The translations under genes were made by a program, and so were the position numbers. The notes beneath the pieces were generated by a model. The model was not told the DNA's origin and did not search any database. It saw only the letters and a list, made by a program, of their open reading frames with translations. Positions 46,206 to 55,786 of a stretch of DNA of 64,000 bases are shown piece by piece. Origin of the DNA: Paramylibacter ulvae (lineage in GTDB: Bacteria > Pseudomonadota > Alphaproteobacteria > Rhodobacterales > Rhodobacteraceae); assembly GCF_014652655.1 (NCBI RefSeq), contig NZ_BMZF01000008.1, forward strand, positions 62,001-126,000. Reading direction: 5' to 3'. The stretch's first letter is position 1. Every line of letters begins with the position of its first letter.

Positions 46206-46412
46206 CTATCGCCGCGCGGTATAGCCAAACATCCAGCCGATAAACCCGCCCAAAACCGCACTGATGGCAACAATGCCAGAGCGGCGAAATTCAAACACAT
46301 AGGACATGAATTTCAGTTCCACCACAGCGGCATTTTGCACGCCAAATGTGATAGCCCCAAGGATCACAATTGCCAGTGAAATCCATCTGATTTGTTTGAT
46401 CAAACTACGCAT
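46206..46412 (-). CDS. LapA-domain (DUF1049-like) small membrane protein
   Basis: The 68-residue protein has two membrane helices: IRWISLAIVILGAITFGVQNAAVVELKF and SGIVAISAVLGGFIGWMFGYTARR. The QN and L-F pattern between them is typical of lipopolysaccharide assembly protein A domains. Its start overlaps the upstream gene by eight bases. The function here is unproven. Confidence 0.75.
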   Translation of the reverse strand: MRSLIKQIRWISLAIVILGAITFGVQNAAVVELKFMSYVFEFRRSGIVAISAVLGGFIGWMFGYTARR

Positions 46413-46839
46413 TTTTATCCCCCATTTCGGTTGGCATTTTCACACCGCGCCCCGCAATCATGCCAAGCTTGGTACACAGGCGCAGCACATTCCAATAACT
46501 ATCCTGAACGGCCGACTGCATCGGTTCATAGGGGTGAATATGGGGCAAAAACAAAATTTCGTCCAACGGTTGTTGTGGCGCATAATTCAACATGCCCGCC
46601 CCGTTGTTATCATCCAAACGGTCAAGCAAGATTAAATATAACGTCCCCCACATCCACGGTAGCGTGTTTAACTGCATCAACTGATTGTACACAGGTGTGC
46701 CAAGCGGGCTGTGTGCGGCAACCAAAACACTTGGTCCCACCTTGGCCCCGCCTAGTTTATATCCACAGATCTGGCCTGTGGTTGGCGATATGATATCCTG
46801 AACAAAACACGGTGCAGCATTGATTGGGCGCTGTATCAT
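46405..46839 (-). CDS. Conserved hypothetical protein, M14/AstE-like N-terminal segment
   Basis: The 144-residue protein has an excellent ribosome site (AAAGGAG six bases before the ATG). Residues 10-70 (SPTTGQICGYKLGGAKVGPSVLVAAHSPLGTPVYNQLMQLNTLPWMWGTLYLILLDRLDD) recall the start of succinylglutamate desuccinylase/aspartoacylase proteins. The zinc-binding HxxE motif is absent and the protein is far shorter. No enzymatic role is assigned. It is coupled to the LapA-like gene. Confidence 0.6.
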   Translation of the reverse strand: MIQRPINAAPCFVQDIISPTTGQICGYKLGGAKVGPSVLVAAHSPLGTPVYNQLMQLNTLPWMWGTLYLILLDRLDDNNGAGMLNYAPQQPLDEILFLPHIHPYEPMQSAVQDSYWNVLRLCTKLGMIAGRGVKMPTEMGDKNA

Positions 46840-47016
46840 GTTTTTCTCCTTTGCAATTTGATGCTTTTGCATTGGAAAAATACCGCAGATAGATCTATAT
46901 CTATAACTTTAAATAATTATGCTTGATGTGAGTATTGCTTATGTAATTGGGCTGGCGCATGAAACGGGTTTACCAAACATTTGGTTACGCTAAGCTATCC
47001 AAAACGTTGGGGGCAT

Positions 47017-48189
47017 ATGACACCGTTTCAGATTAATAACCGCGATGCGCGTTGGCTTTGGCTGACGGCCCAAGGGTTGGCCACGCCGCCCACGGGTGTG
47101 CTTGATGTGATGGGGATTATTCGCCAGCTTGGATTTGTGCAGCTTGATACAATTCGCGTGGTTGCGCGTGCGCATGATCATATCATTTGGTCGCGCAATC
47201 ATAATTACCGTGAAGTGATGCTCAATAAATACCTTCAAAAACACCGCACGATTTTTGAACATTTCACCCATGATGCATCCGTTATCCCGATGGAATACCT
47301 GCCCTATTGGCAACGCCAGTTTCGCCGCCACAAGGAACGCATTGAATCGCGCAACTATTTTGCAAATATGCTGGATGCTGATGGCCGCGATGCGATCAAA
47401 GCACGTATCGCATCCGAAGGTCCCTTGTCCACCCACGCCTTTGATACCAAGGTTAAAGATAGATCCGTGATGTGGTCGCGCCCACCCCATAAACAGGCGT
47501 TGGATTATATGTGGTATTGCGGGGAACTGTCGACATCTCACCGTGAAAATTTCGCCAAATTCTATGATTTGGCGGAGAATATTTTTCCGCCTGATTTGTA
47601 TGGTGCAAATCATTCCGATGATTATCAACTTGATTGGTTGCTGCGCAATGCACTGGATCGTTTGGGCTTTGCATCTTTTGGCGAAATTCAACGGTTTTGG
47701 GATGCCAGTAGCGCGGTTGAAACCCGCGCTTGGGCCAATGGTTCTGATTGCCACATGCCCGTCACGGTGCAATGCGCTGATGGATCCTGTGTTAATGCCA
47801 TCGCGCCCTTGGATATTGAACAGCGCATCGCAACCCTATCAAAACCTACATCGCGTTTGCGTATCCTCAATCCGTTCGATCCCGTCATCCGTGATCGTGA
47901 TCGCCTGAAACGATTGTTTGGGTTGGATTACCGCATTGAAATTTTTGTACCCGCCGCCAAACGCAAATGGGGCTATTACGTTTACCCCATCCTTGAATCA
48001 GATCGCTTTGTCGGGCGCATTGAATTAAAGGCAGATCGCAACGCGGGCTGTATCAATGTGATAAATTTTTGGCCAGAACCGCAGGTCAAATGGACAGATG
48101 CGCGTTGGCAAAAACTCCATAATGAATTGGCGCGCTTGGCGCGATTTATTGGGGTGGATGATGTGCATTGGCAACCGGGGCTGAATTAA
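47017..48189 (+). CDS. YcaQ-like winged-helix DNA glycosylase family protein
   Basis: The 390-residue protein matches the crosslink-repair DNA glycosylase YcaQ family: MGIIRQLGFVQLDTIRVVARAHDHIIWSR, HRTIFEHFTHDASVIPMEYLPYW, and LRILNPFDPVIRDRDRLKRLFGLDYRIEIFVPAAKRKWGYYVYPIL. E. coli YcaQ unhooks interstrand DNA crosslinks using a QxD-type active site, and QLD is present here near residue 36. GGGGG precedes the ATG. It stands alone between minus-strand genes. Confidence 0.87.
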   Translation: MTPFQINNRDARWLWLTAQGLATPPTGVLDVMGIIRQLGFVQLDTIRVVARAHDHIIWSRNHNYREVMLNKYLQKHRTIFEHFTHDASVIPMEYLPYWQRQFRRHKERIESRNYFANMLDADGRDAIKARIASEGPLSTHAFDTKVKDRSVMWSRPPHKQALDYMWYCGELSTSHRENFAKFYDLAENIFPPDLYGANHSDDYQLDWLLRNALDRLGFASFGEIQRFWDASSAVETRAWANGSDCHMPVTVQCADGSCVNAIAPLDIEQRIATLSKPTSRLRILNPFDPVIRDRDRLKRLFGLDYRIEIFVPAAKRKWGYYVYPILESDRFVGRIELKADRNAGCINVINFWPEPQVKWTDARWQKLHNELARLARFIGVDDVHWQPGLN

Positions 48190-48229
48190 TCGGGTATGCA
48201 ATTCTGACCCTCGCCGCATTGTCCAAAAA

Positions 48230-48514
48230 TCAATACTGTTCCCAAATTGCAATGCGATCTGATTTTAACCGTTCAAATTCACGTATCGTCATGATTTGTT
48301 TTGCCGCACTTAAATCACCATCACAAGCGCGCAAACTGCGATGCCAAACCCGCAACGCCGATCGCGGCGACCACGGCAACGCCGCCTGAGCAAGCCATGA
48401 TCGCAACGGTGCGGGCAATTGATCATAATCCGCCATTGGGTCGCCTTGTCTTTTGCGCCGCTTTAAACTTGTGCGGGTGTTGCCCCACCCCTGAACGCGG
48501 TTCATTGCGCTCAT
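48230..48514 (-). CDS. DUF6525-like small protein
   Basis: The 94-residue basic protein ([59 protein letters not shown]) matches a roseobacter family of unknown function. It overlaps the cobW stop by four bases (ATGA), so it is the third gene of the Zur-box operon. The linkage suggests a zinc-starvation role, but nothing in the sequence shows how. Confidence 0.75.
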   Translation of the reverse strand: MSAMNRVQGWGNTRTSLKRRKRQGDPMADYDQLPAPLRSWLAQAALPWSPRSALRVWHRSLRACDGDLSAAKQIMTIREFERLKSDRIAIWEQY

Positions 48515-49734
48515 TCTGCGGCCTCGTTTGCACGACGCCACATTGGGAAAGGATCTGGGAACCTACCCCAATTTTGTGGTGCGTGGATTTGTGCATCATC
48601 AATCAATGCACTGTCCAATGTGCGGGTGATCCAATCTTGATCCATCCCCGTGCCGATAAAGACCAACTCTTGGCGACGATCACCAAAGGGTTCTTGCCAA
48701 TGGCGCGCCATATACGCCACAGCATCGGAATGGGTGGGGTGCTTGTCTTTTGGTACGCTTGCCCACCATTGCCCCAATGGGCGCACGGTGCTTAACGCCC
48801 CTGCGAGCGAAAATTCTGCCAACCAATCGGGACGTGTCGCAATCCAAAAATGGCCTTTGGCGCGAATAACCCCCGCCAGTGGCCCGTTCAAAACATCGTG
48901 GATTTTTTGCGGGTGAAACGGTTTTCGCGCGCGATACACAAATGATGCCACACCGTATTCTTCGGTTTCGGGAATATGATCGGCAAAACCATACAGCTCT
49001 TTGGCCCATAATGGGTGATCCTGTGCGGTATCAAAATCAAACAGCCCTGTGTTGAAAATTTGATCTTGGGGCACCGCGCCAAAATCGGTTTCGATCAATT
49101 TCGCATCGGGGTTTAACGCGGTGATAATTTTGCGTGCAGCATCCAGTTTATGCCCCCCTGCCTCTGTGATTTTATTGAGGATAACCACATCGGCAAATTC
49201 GATTTGATCAACCAGCAAATCGACCAATGTGCGGTTGTCCTCATCACCCAAAACCTCGCCGCGATCGCGCAGGAAATCATGGCTGGAATAATCGTTCAAC
49301 AGATTGACCGTATCAACAACCGTCACCATTGTATCAAGGCGCGCCACATCCGACAGGCTCACGCCATTTTCATCGCGAAAATCAAAGGTCGCGGCCACGG
49401 GCAGTGGCTCGGAAATGCCGGTGGATTCGATCAACAGATAATCAAACCGTCCCTGTGCCGCCAAACGTTTTACCTCTTGCAACAGATCATCGCGCAGGGT
49501 GCAACAAATACAACCATTAGTCATTTCCACCAGCTTTTCATCTGTGTGGCTCAGGTCGGCACCACCGTCGCGGATGATATCCGCGTCGATGTTAACCTCT
49601 GACATGTCATTCACAATAACCGCAACACGCCGTCCATCGCGATTATTCAGCACAGCATTCAAAAGCGTTGTTTTCCCTGCCCCAAGGAAACCAGACAACA
49701 CGGTCACAGGCAGGCGTTGATCATTGGAATTCAT
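48511..49734 (-). CDS. CobW/COG0523-family GTP-dependent metallochaperone
   Basis: The 407-residue protein has the P-loop GFLGAGKTT (15-23), the metal-binding CxCC motif GCICC (Cys75, 77, 78), the GTP motifs ESTG and NKI, and a C-terminal CobW_C domain. Zur-regulated members, such as ZigA/YeiR types, use GTP to deliver zinc to client enzymes during starvation. It lies 68 bp after zinT with a hairpin between and is coupled to the DUF6525-like gene. The zinc role rests on the Zur box and zinT. Confidence 0.9.
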   Translation of the reverse strand: MNSNDQRLPVTVLSGFLGAGKTTLLNAVLNNRDGRRVAVIVNDMSEVNIDADIIRDGGADLSHTDEKLVEMTNGCICCTLRDDLLQEVKRLAAQGRFDYLLIESTGISEPLPVAATFDFRDENGVSLSDVARLDTMVTVVDTVNLLNDYSSHDFLRDRGEVLGDEDNRTLVDLLVDQIEFADVVILNKITEAGGHKLDAARKIITALNPDAKLIETDFGAVPQDQIFNTGLFDFDTAQDHPLWAKELYGFADHIPETEEYGVASFVYRARKPFHPQKIHDVLNGPLAGVIRAKGHFWIATRPDWLAEFSLAGALSTVRPLGQWWASVPKDKHPTHSDAVAYMARHWQEPFGDRRQELVFIGTGMDQDWITRTLDSALIDDAQIHAPQNWGRFPDPFPMWRRANEAAE

Positions 49735-49762
49735 AATTTTTTGACCTTATAAAAGTGGGTTA

Positions 49763-49793
49763 TCGCGGCGCCAATTTGATGTAGACGCCGCGA
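49763..49793 (-). terminator. Hairpin between zinT and the cobW-family gene
   Basis: TCGCGGCG (49763-49770) and CGCCGCGA (49786-49793) form a perfect GC-rich 8-bp stem. It may partially terminate or protect zinT mRNA, giving more periplasmic ZinT than cytoplasmic chaperone. Confidence 0.6.
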
Positions 49794-49802
49794 CGGGTGT
49801 GA

Positions 49803-50468
49803 TTAATGCATCTGTTCGACAATTTGATCTGGCGATAAATCGGCGGGATAATACGTAGGCCAATTTGTCAATTCGCTGAGCAATGCGGTGCGATCATCGC
49901 CCCAATACAGATGGTAGTGATCGGAAATCGCAGGGGCGATGCGATGGTCGCTAAATTGGAAAAACGCTGGGGCATCGGCATCGCCAGCCACCTTTTTGAA
50001 CACATACCGCACACCGCGGCTTCCAGAGTCATATGTCAGAACCTCGTACCCGTCGTTTTCATATTGGCCTTGCACAGGACCTGTCGCGCGAAAAAATGTT
50101 GCGGTGTCGCCTTCAAACAAAATTCGGTTCACATCGGTTTCATAACCCGTGGTGTAATACGCTTTGTATTCATCGAATGTCTTGTCGCCATTTTCGGCCT
50201 TGTGGCGCATCACTTCATCCAATGACCCATCGCGCAACAGCGGGTAAACCGATTGCCAATCCCCTGCCCAATCGGACAGTTCGCGTGGCTTGATCTGATC
50301 GTCGTTAAAGAGACCTTTGTAGATGTCTTCATCATTGTGATCATGGCTGTGCTTATGATCATGTGTTTTCGTTTTTTCGGCTTTTTCTTGCGCAACAAGC
50401 GGCATGTTCACCGCAATAAGTGCACCCAGAGCAAGGGCGCAGATGTGTTTCACGCGTGTCGATTGCAT
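49803..50468 (-). CDS. zinT: ZinT-family periplasmic zinc-binding protein
   Basis: The 221-residue protein has a signal peptide (cleavage near VAQ, residue 27), a His-rich linker HDHKHSHDHND at 36-46, and the ZinT lipocalin-like domain: LSDWAGDWQSVYPLL, YYTTGYETDVNRI, FFQFSDHRIAPAISDHYHLYWGDD and WPTYYPADLS. It scavenges zinc and hands it to the ZnuABC importer, which is not in the window. A Zur box lies 44-58 bp upstream. Confidence 0.94.
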   Translation of the reverse strand: MQSTRVKHICALALGALIAVNMPLVAQEKAEKTKTHDHKHSHDHNDEDIYKGLFNDDQIKPRELSDWAGDWQSVYPLLRDGSLDEVMRHKAENGDKTFDEYKAYYTTGYETDVNRILFEGDTATFFRATGPVQGQYENDGYEVLTYDSGSRGVRYVFKKVAGDADAPAFFQFSDHRIAPAISDHYHLYWGDDRTALLSELTNWPTYYPADLSPDQIVEQMH

Positions 50469-50511
50469 TTGAATTCTCCATTGAATGGTTCGAACTATTT
50501 TTGATTCGTTA

Positions 50512-50526
50512 TGTTATATCATAACA
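50512..50526. promoter_or_regulatory. Zur box upstream of zinT
   Basis: TGTTATATCATAACA has perfect 6-bp arms (TGTTAT/ATAACA) around ATC, close to the known alphaproteobacterial Zur motif with TGTTATA and TATAACA arms. Its position upstream of zinT-cobW fits derepression when zinc is scarce. Confidence 0.88.
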
Positions 50527-50600
50527 AAAATAGCAAGTAACCCAATCATGGAAAAACAACAACGGCTGTTTTGAAATACTGCGACAATGCGCAACGTCTG

Positions 50601-51389
50601 TTATTTTACCCCTGCCACCACATTCACCACATCCACATACACCAACTGATCACCTTGAACGAACGCGGCAAGGCGTTGCTCAACATCTTCGATCAGTGCT
50701 TCTTGTTGCGATGTGGCAAGGCTTTGAAACGCGCCTGCAATTGGCATTGATCCCAGATGAAGTGGCACAAATTCGCGCGCCAATGGCACTTTGATTGCCA
50801 ATTCTTGGCGTATGACTTCAACATCCCGAAACCCTGCATCACGCAAATGCGCAATCAATTCATCCGCTGATGGCGTTTCGCGTTGGCTGCGTTGTTTGGC
50901 GGCGATTTGAGGCGAAATATGGGTTTCGACAGCGGCGCATAACGCTTGGGTATAAGGGCTATGCCCATCCCAAATTGACATCGCAATGCGCCCCGATGGG
51001 GCAAGCAGGCGATGAAATTCAGCCAATGCTGCGGGCTGATCTGGGAAATAATGATATCCATGTTGGGATATAATCGCATCAAAATCATTTGATCTGAACG
51101 CGGTGCCAACAACATCGCTCTCTATCCATTCAATATCCATATCAGGGGCAAGGGTGCGCGCCTTTTCAATCATGCCCGCGTTGATATCCAACCCAACAAA
51201 GCGCCCATCACCAACATCACGTTTGGCAATGCGTGTGGTCACACCTGTGCCACAGGCAACATCCAAAACACGTTCACCAGATTGCAGCGCAACCTGCGCT
51301 AACAATGCTTTGGCCCAGCGTTCAAACCACAATGGCACCATCGTATTTTCATAAATTTCTGGGCCGCTCCCAGTAAGCTGAAATGACAT
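50601..51389 (-). CDS. Class I SAM-dependent methyltransferase
   Basis: The 262-residue protein has motif I VLDVACGTGVTTRIAKRD, FVGLDINAGMI, the motif IV region DFDAIISQHGYHYFPD and post-motif LLAPSGRIAMSIWD. It is UbiE/Methyltransf_11-like; the substrate is unknown. The ATG at 51389 has GGGGATC seven bases upstream. It has no obvious operon partners. Confidence 0.85.
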   Translation of the reverse strand: MSFQLTGSGPEIYENTMVPLWFERWAKALLAQVALQSGERVLDVACGTGVTTRIAKRDVGDGRFVGLDINAGMIEKARTLAPDMDIEWIESDVVGTAFRSNDFDAIISQHGYHYFPDQPAALAEFHRLLAPSGRIAMSIWDGHSPYTQALCAAVETHISPQIAAKQRSQRETPSADELIAHLRDAGFRDVEVIRQELAIKVPLAREFVPLHLGSMPIAGAFQSLATSQQEALIEDVEQRLAAFVQGDQLVYVDVVNVVAGVK

Positions 51390-51487
51390 GCGTGATCCCC
51401 TATATGTGATCAACAATTCCAAAAACCTACGTTAACTGTATCATTTCCGTCAAGTTAACGCCAATTTCACCCGTATTTTCACTTGTG

Positions 51488-51512
51488 CCTATCAATTTAA
51501 TCTTTTGATAGG
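51488..51512. promoter_or_regulatory. Inverted repeat upstream of the orphan nucleotidyltransferase gene
   Basis: CCTATCAA (51488-51495) and TTGATAGG (51505-51512) are perfect 8-bp arms with a 9-nt spacer. A further GATAGG copy lies at 51541-51546, next to the start codon. This suggests an operator, possibly autoregulatory. Confidence 0.45.
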
Positions 51513-51548
51513 TATAAGTGTGCCAAGCAAAAACAGAAAGTGATAGGC

Positions 51549-52559
51549 ATGACCCCCCTCAGCAGCATCGCAACCAGTGCATATACCGATCTTGTGCGCC
51601 TGTTAAAAGACGATGCAATGTCGGGTGTCAAAGGCAAGCCAACCTTGAAAAAACGTGGCGACAAGGCATATTGGTACGCCGCGCGCCGCGTTGGGGTGGA
51701 TATGCGATTTTTCTATATCGGCGAAGACAATGACGAAATCCGCGCCCGCATTGATAGCATTGAAGAGCTGCGCAAAACCGCAAAGGAACGACAGGCAAAA
51801 CGTGCGCGTCTGGTGCGATTGCTACGGGCTGAGGGCATGACACCAACTGATCGCGCCACGGGGTCGATCCTGTCCGCGATGGCGGATGCGGGAACATTCC
51901 GTCTTGGGGGTACAATCGTTGGCACAAATGCATTTCGCCTGTACGAGGGCGAACTTGGCATTCGTCTGCCTTTGGGGGGGATGGCGAACACCGGCGATAT
52001 CGACATCGCCCAATTCGAAAAGCTGAGCGTTGCATTGCAAGATCAGGTTGAACCAGCGCTGGCCGAAACATTCTCGGCCTTGAAATTCACACCGTTGCCT
52101 GGGATGGATGCCCGCCGCACGTGGCGTTGGGAACAGGGGGGCAGCGGACAGTTGGTTGAATTCCTGACCCCGGCATTTGGTGATGAAACGGTGCGTGAAT
52201 TGCCCGCATTGGGTGTGGATGCACAGGCGTTGAACTACCTCAATTTCTTGATCGCCGAACCGATCCATGCGGCGGCGATATATCGCGCGGGTATCTTGGT
52301 ACAGGTGCCCCGCCCCGAACGCTATGCCATCCACAAATTGATTGTCGCGGATCGCCGCCGCGATGGTGATGGGAGCCTAAAATCAGCCAAGGATCGCGAA
52401 CAGGCCGCGTTTTTGATCGCAACAATGGCGCAGGATCGCCCAGATGATTTGGCCCATGCTTATGCGCAGGCCACAGAGGTTGGCCCACGATGGCGCGACC
52501 ATATCGCAAATTCGCTCAACCGAATGCCAGAGACGAAAAAAATCTTGGACAATCTGTGA
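51549..52559 (+). CDS. GSU2403-family nucleotidyltransferase-fold protein
   Basis: The 336-residue protein has a helical N-terminus (SIATSAYTDLVRLLKDD), a charged coiled-coil-like segment (RIDSIEELRKTAKERQAKRARLVRLLRAEG), then FRLGGTIVGTNAFRLYEGELGIRLP and the nucleotidyltransferase-like motif TGDIDIAQFE. It matches GSU2403-type proteins, whose role is unknown. The start is uncertain: GTG at 51540 is an alternative. No antitoxin-like partner gene is visible. Confidence 0.75.
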   Translation: MTPLSSIATSAYTDLVRLLKDDAMSGVKGKPTLKKRGDKAYWYAARRVGVDMRFFYIGEDNDEIRARIDSIEELRKTAKERQAKRARLVRLLRAEGMTPTDRATGSILSAMADAGTFRLGGTIVGTNAFRLYEGELGIRLPLGGMANTGDIDIAQFEKLSVALQDQVEPALAETFSALKFTPLPGMDARRTWRWEQGGSGQLVEFLTPAFGDETVRELPALGVDAQALNYLNFLIAEPIHAAAIYRAGILVQVPRPERYAIHKLIVADRRRDGDGSLKSAKDREQAAFLIATMAQDRPDDLAHAYAQATEVGPRWRDHIANSLNRMPETKKILDNL

Positions 52560-52568
52560 TCGGATGGT

Positions 52569-53201
52569 TCAGCCACCAACCCGCAGATATTCAATTTCGG
52601 GCGATATCCATTGTTTTGATCGCGCCACGCTATTGGTGCCTGGGATGATGAAATACAGATTGTCATAGCTATATTTTTCATTGCGGCAATTTTCATCAAT
52701 CGCTATCAAACGTTGTTTTTGCGCCCCTGCCCCATATTCATCAACACCGCGATTGATGCGGATACAGCGAAACACCATGGTTTCAATTTCACGTTCACCG
52801 TTCAGGAATTTATGCACGCGTGTATGGGCATCAATGTCGCTCAATAAATTGAATGTGGTTTGGGTGAACGCCGCCAAATCTTGACCAAAGCCTTGGGTTT
52901 GCACAATTACACCAGAACGCAATGTAATCGTTTGGCGCGTGGTGGTGGTATAGCTGCGATAACCGTTGTTATCGGCAATCGCCACCATGTCGCTCTGCCC
53001 ATCGGTATTGGGGCGGCGCACACGGATCACATCGCGGTTTTTCCCGGCCAGTTGATCAATGGATTGCATGGTGTCGGGCGCTAATACTACGGGTGCAGGG
53101 CGCAATGCATCGAACCCCGTTGCCTTGGCAATTTTTTCGCCAGTGGGGCCAGAACAGGCGGTGATGAATATCAGAGCAATGATCGCAAATATCTGTTTCA
53201 T
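52569..53201 (-). CDS. yjbF: YjbF-family lipoprotein of exopolysaccharide locus
   Basis: The 210-residue protein has a lipobox (IIALIFITAC, lipid Cys at 16) and the YjbF/GfcB domain: ITLRSGVIVQTQGFGQDL, then a long beta-rich C-terminus with two Cys. YjbEFGH-type operons make an exopolysaccharide in E. coli. It overlaps the yjbH stop by four bases. Confidence 0.85.
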   Translation of the reverse strand: MKQIFAIIALIFITACSGPTGEKIAKATGFDALRPAPVVLAPDTMQSIDQLAGKNRDVIRVRRPNTDGQSDMVAIADNNGYRSYTTTTRQTITLRSGVIVQTQGFGQDLAAFTQTTFNLLSDIDAHTRVHKFLNGEREIETMVFRCIRINRGVDEYGAGAQKQRLIAIDENCRNEKYSYDNLYFIIPGTNSVARSKQWISPEIEYLRVGG

Positions 53202-55627
53202 CGCGCAAACCTTCCCCAGCTATTGCGCAGCTCTGTGCGATCAACGCCGCTGACAATAGGATATAATCGGTTTGGCACATTCACCCGCGCCCCGCCATCA
53301 CGTACGATGGGTTGGATCAACAGGTTATATTTGTTGCGATGGGGTTGCCCGGTGAACCACGACAATGGAATGGTTGCCCGCAACCCTTTGTCAAAACTGC
53401 CTTCGCCAAAATCATCAAAACCAACATCCGTCAGGGTGAAATATCCCCCAACGCGCCAGCCATTTTTGAAAACGCGATCAACCGAAAGCGTACCCCCCCA
53501 ATCACGCGCCAAATACCGCCCGACATCCAACTGGCTTTGAAATCCATTGCCCATGTTCCAATAAACGGACGCATGACCTGTCACGGTTTCATAATCGCGA
53601 AACGATAATAGCTGATCAAATTCACGTTGCTTGACCCAATTGATTTCCGCACCAACCGCAAAATCGCTTGCGACGGGTTTATATAAAATTTCTGCCGACA
53701 GGCCGCCATACATGGGTTCCAATATGCCCGCGGTGACACGCCCATAAATATCAGGCGACAGTTTGAACAAATAATCCGCAGTTAAACGATCAATGGTTGG
53801 ATCACTTTGTGCTTGGTATTTGTTCAAATCGGTGCGTACACGGGGCAGCACGGAATCTGAATCGCGGGTGGTATGGTGAATATTCCCGTAAATGCGTTTG
53901 GACACCGACCCGTTCAGGCTCAGCCCCGGCGCAATATCCAAATGCGCATACCCACGCAGGCGCAGATCAACGCGCACTGGATTGTCTGGGTCAAACAGGC
54001 TGGTCGCGATATAGGGCGCGAAACCTGCGGAAAATTTTGGGTAATATCCATCGGCAAAGGTCAGATCCCCCTGCCCCACATCGCTTGGTTCTATCTGTGC
54101 CCGCACATACGATTTCCATGCGCCATCTGAATCAAACTGCAACTGTTCCAAATCGCGCCGTTGCAGGCGTGTGGTGGATACTGGCAAACCCTGCTCTAAA
54201 ACCGTGATTTCAAATTCGCTCACGCTGTCGGGCATCACATGGGTCATCGCACGCGCCGCGCGCCCGATTGCCTGTGCGGGTGCATCGAACCGATCGTTGC
54301 GAATGCGCAGATGCGCTCGCCCTGCGTTCACGCTCAATGCTTCCACCGTAATCGCGTCGGTTTTCATCAATGCGTTCAGCTTTGATATCGCGGCTTGGTT
54401 CGCGTCATGGTCGAAACTTGCGCCATTCGCAATCGCAGGTTTGCTCAGCGCTTGCACATATGTGGCGCCCGCATCGCGCAACACCACCGTGCAATTTGCA
54501 CCACCTGCGTTATTTTCAAAAATCACCAAATCAACCACACCCGCCTGTGCATCCAATTCGCGGGCCATTGCGGGGCCGCAATTGTCGCGAATGCGCGCGA
54601 TGCGCACACCGCTCGGGGATTGAGTGATTTCGGCGGCGGGGATTGCGTCCGTGTATCCGGCCTGTGCGGATTGCCCATCAATCACATCGCCAAAAATCGC
54701 GCGGCGCTGATCGAATTGCCCATTGCGCACGCGGATTGGCAATGGTGCTTCTTCACGCCCAATGGCGCGGGGTTTGCGCGGATCGATGCTCGTGGAAAAC
54801 CGCAAGCCGACCTCGGTGCCACCAATCACATTCATCGCCAAGGTGCTACCTGATTTGAAATGATATTCTGCGGCGAAATTCAACGGGGTTTTGTGTTCAA
54901 AATATCCAACATTCGCCGCATTTTCATTTGCGTAATCATCGGAACTATATTCCGCTTTTAACACCAAACCACGCACGGCTTGTGGCGCCCATTCAACCCC
55001 TGCGAATGCGGCCGCGGGTCCACGAAACCAAACATCGGCCTGTGGGCGCCCGCTGATTTCATCAGTGGACAGGGTGCTGGGGCGGGTATCCGCGCCAAAC
55101 GGGTTTGAAAAACTGTTATAACTGCCAAGCCGCCCCCAGCCCAAACCAGCGGTCACGCGCAAATTGGGGCGTAGGGTTTTTGTGGCGGCGATATATTCGC
55201 CCGAAAAAATCCCAGTGCCTGCGAAATCTTGCAACCCAATCGCAACCGCGGGGCGATACTCACCTTCGAACATCAACTGATAGCGCAAATCAAAGCTGCG
55301 ATCATAATATTCAGGGCGTACATAACTCCCGACGCCGGGGATAAAATCAGGCACAAATGAATAGCGAAACGATCCCGCCAAACGCGGAGTGATTTGAAAT
55401 GTTGCGGTGTTGCGCAATGACTTGTTGAATAACGAACTGGTCGCGGAAATCGTGCCCTCTGGCATGGATTGCCCCGACGGCATGTCAATCAAACCCGCAT
55501 TGCCATAATTATTGAGCGTGACAGGTGCGCCTGATTGTGCGCTGGCCATGGGTGCGATTGTTAGCGCGGCAAACATGGTCGCGAAATGCGACAAGCTGGG
55601 AAAGGATTTTGTGATAAAGCGGCGCAA
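53198..55627 (-). CDS. yjbH: YjbH-family outer-membrane protein
   Basis: The 809-residue protein has a signal peptide (cleavage near MASAQ) and the YjbH domain starting NNYGNAGLIDMPSGQSMPEGTISATSS, followed by many amphipathic beta strands (GLQDFAGTGIFSGEYIAATK, AGVEWAPQAVRGLVLKAEY). It probably forms an outer-membrane barrel for polysaccharide. It is first in the yjbH-yjbF operon and diverges from repA across 355 bp. Confidence 0.9.
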   Translation of the reverse strand: MRRFITKSFPSLSHFATMFAALTIAPMASAQSGAPVTLNNYGNAGLIDMPSGQSMPEGTISATSSLFNKSLRNTATFQITPRLAGSFRYSFVPDFIPGVGSYVRPEYYDRSFDLRYQLMFEGEYRPAVAIGLQDFAGTGIFSGEYIAATKTLRPNLRVTAGLGWGRLGSYNSFSNPFGADTRPSTLSTDEISGRPQADVWFRGPAAAFAGVEWAPQAVRGLVLKAEYSSDDYANENAANVGYFEHKTPLNFAAEYHFKSGSTLAMNVIGGTEVGLRFSTSIDPRKPRAIGREEAPLPIRVRNGQFDQRRAIFGDVIDGQSAQAGYTDAIPAAEITQSPSGVRIARIRDNCGPAMARELDAQAGVVDLVIFENNAGGANCTVVLRDAGATYVQALSKPAIANGASFDHDANQAAISKLNALMKTDAITVEALSVNAGRAHLRIRNDRFDAPAQAIGRAARAMTHVMPDSVSEFEITVLEQGLPVSTTRLQRRDLEQLQFDSDGAWKSYVRAQIEPSDVGQGDLTFADGYYPKFSAGFAPYIATSLFDPDNPVRVDLRLRGYAHLDIAPGLSLNGSVSKRIYGNIHHTTRDSDSVLPRVRTDLNKYQAQSDPTIDRLTADYLFKLSPDIYGRVTAGILEPMYGGLSAEILYKPVASDFAVGAEINWVKQREFDQLLSFRDYETVTGHASVYWNMGNGFQSQLDVGRYLARDWGGTLSVDRVFKNGWRVGGYFTLTDVGFDDFGEGSFDKGLRATIPLSWFTGQPHRNKYNLLIQPIVRDGGARVNVPNRLYPIVSGVDRTELRNSWGRFAR

Positions 55628-55770
55628 AAGACGATCCTGTATCTAACAATCTAAATTCATAAAACATTAACTCACATCCCCATGCCTCAGATTTTGTAAA
55701 AATGCCAGTGTCTTGCGTCGATTCGCAAATAAATGGTGTGGATGGGGGGTAAATACATGTGTTTTCGCGC

Positions 55771-55786
55771 AAAATCGCGCGATTTT
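55771..55786. promoter_or_regulatory. 16-bp palindrome upstream of repA
   Basis: AAAATCGCGCGATTTT is a perfect palindrome flanked by further TTTTCGC copies on both sides. It does not match the parS consensus. It may be an operator for yjbH or repABC, or a hairpin. Confidence 0.45.
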
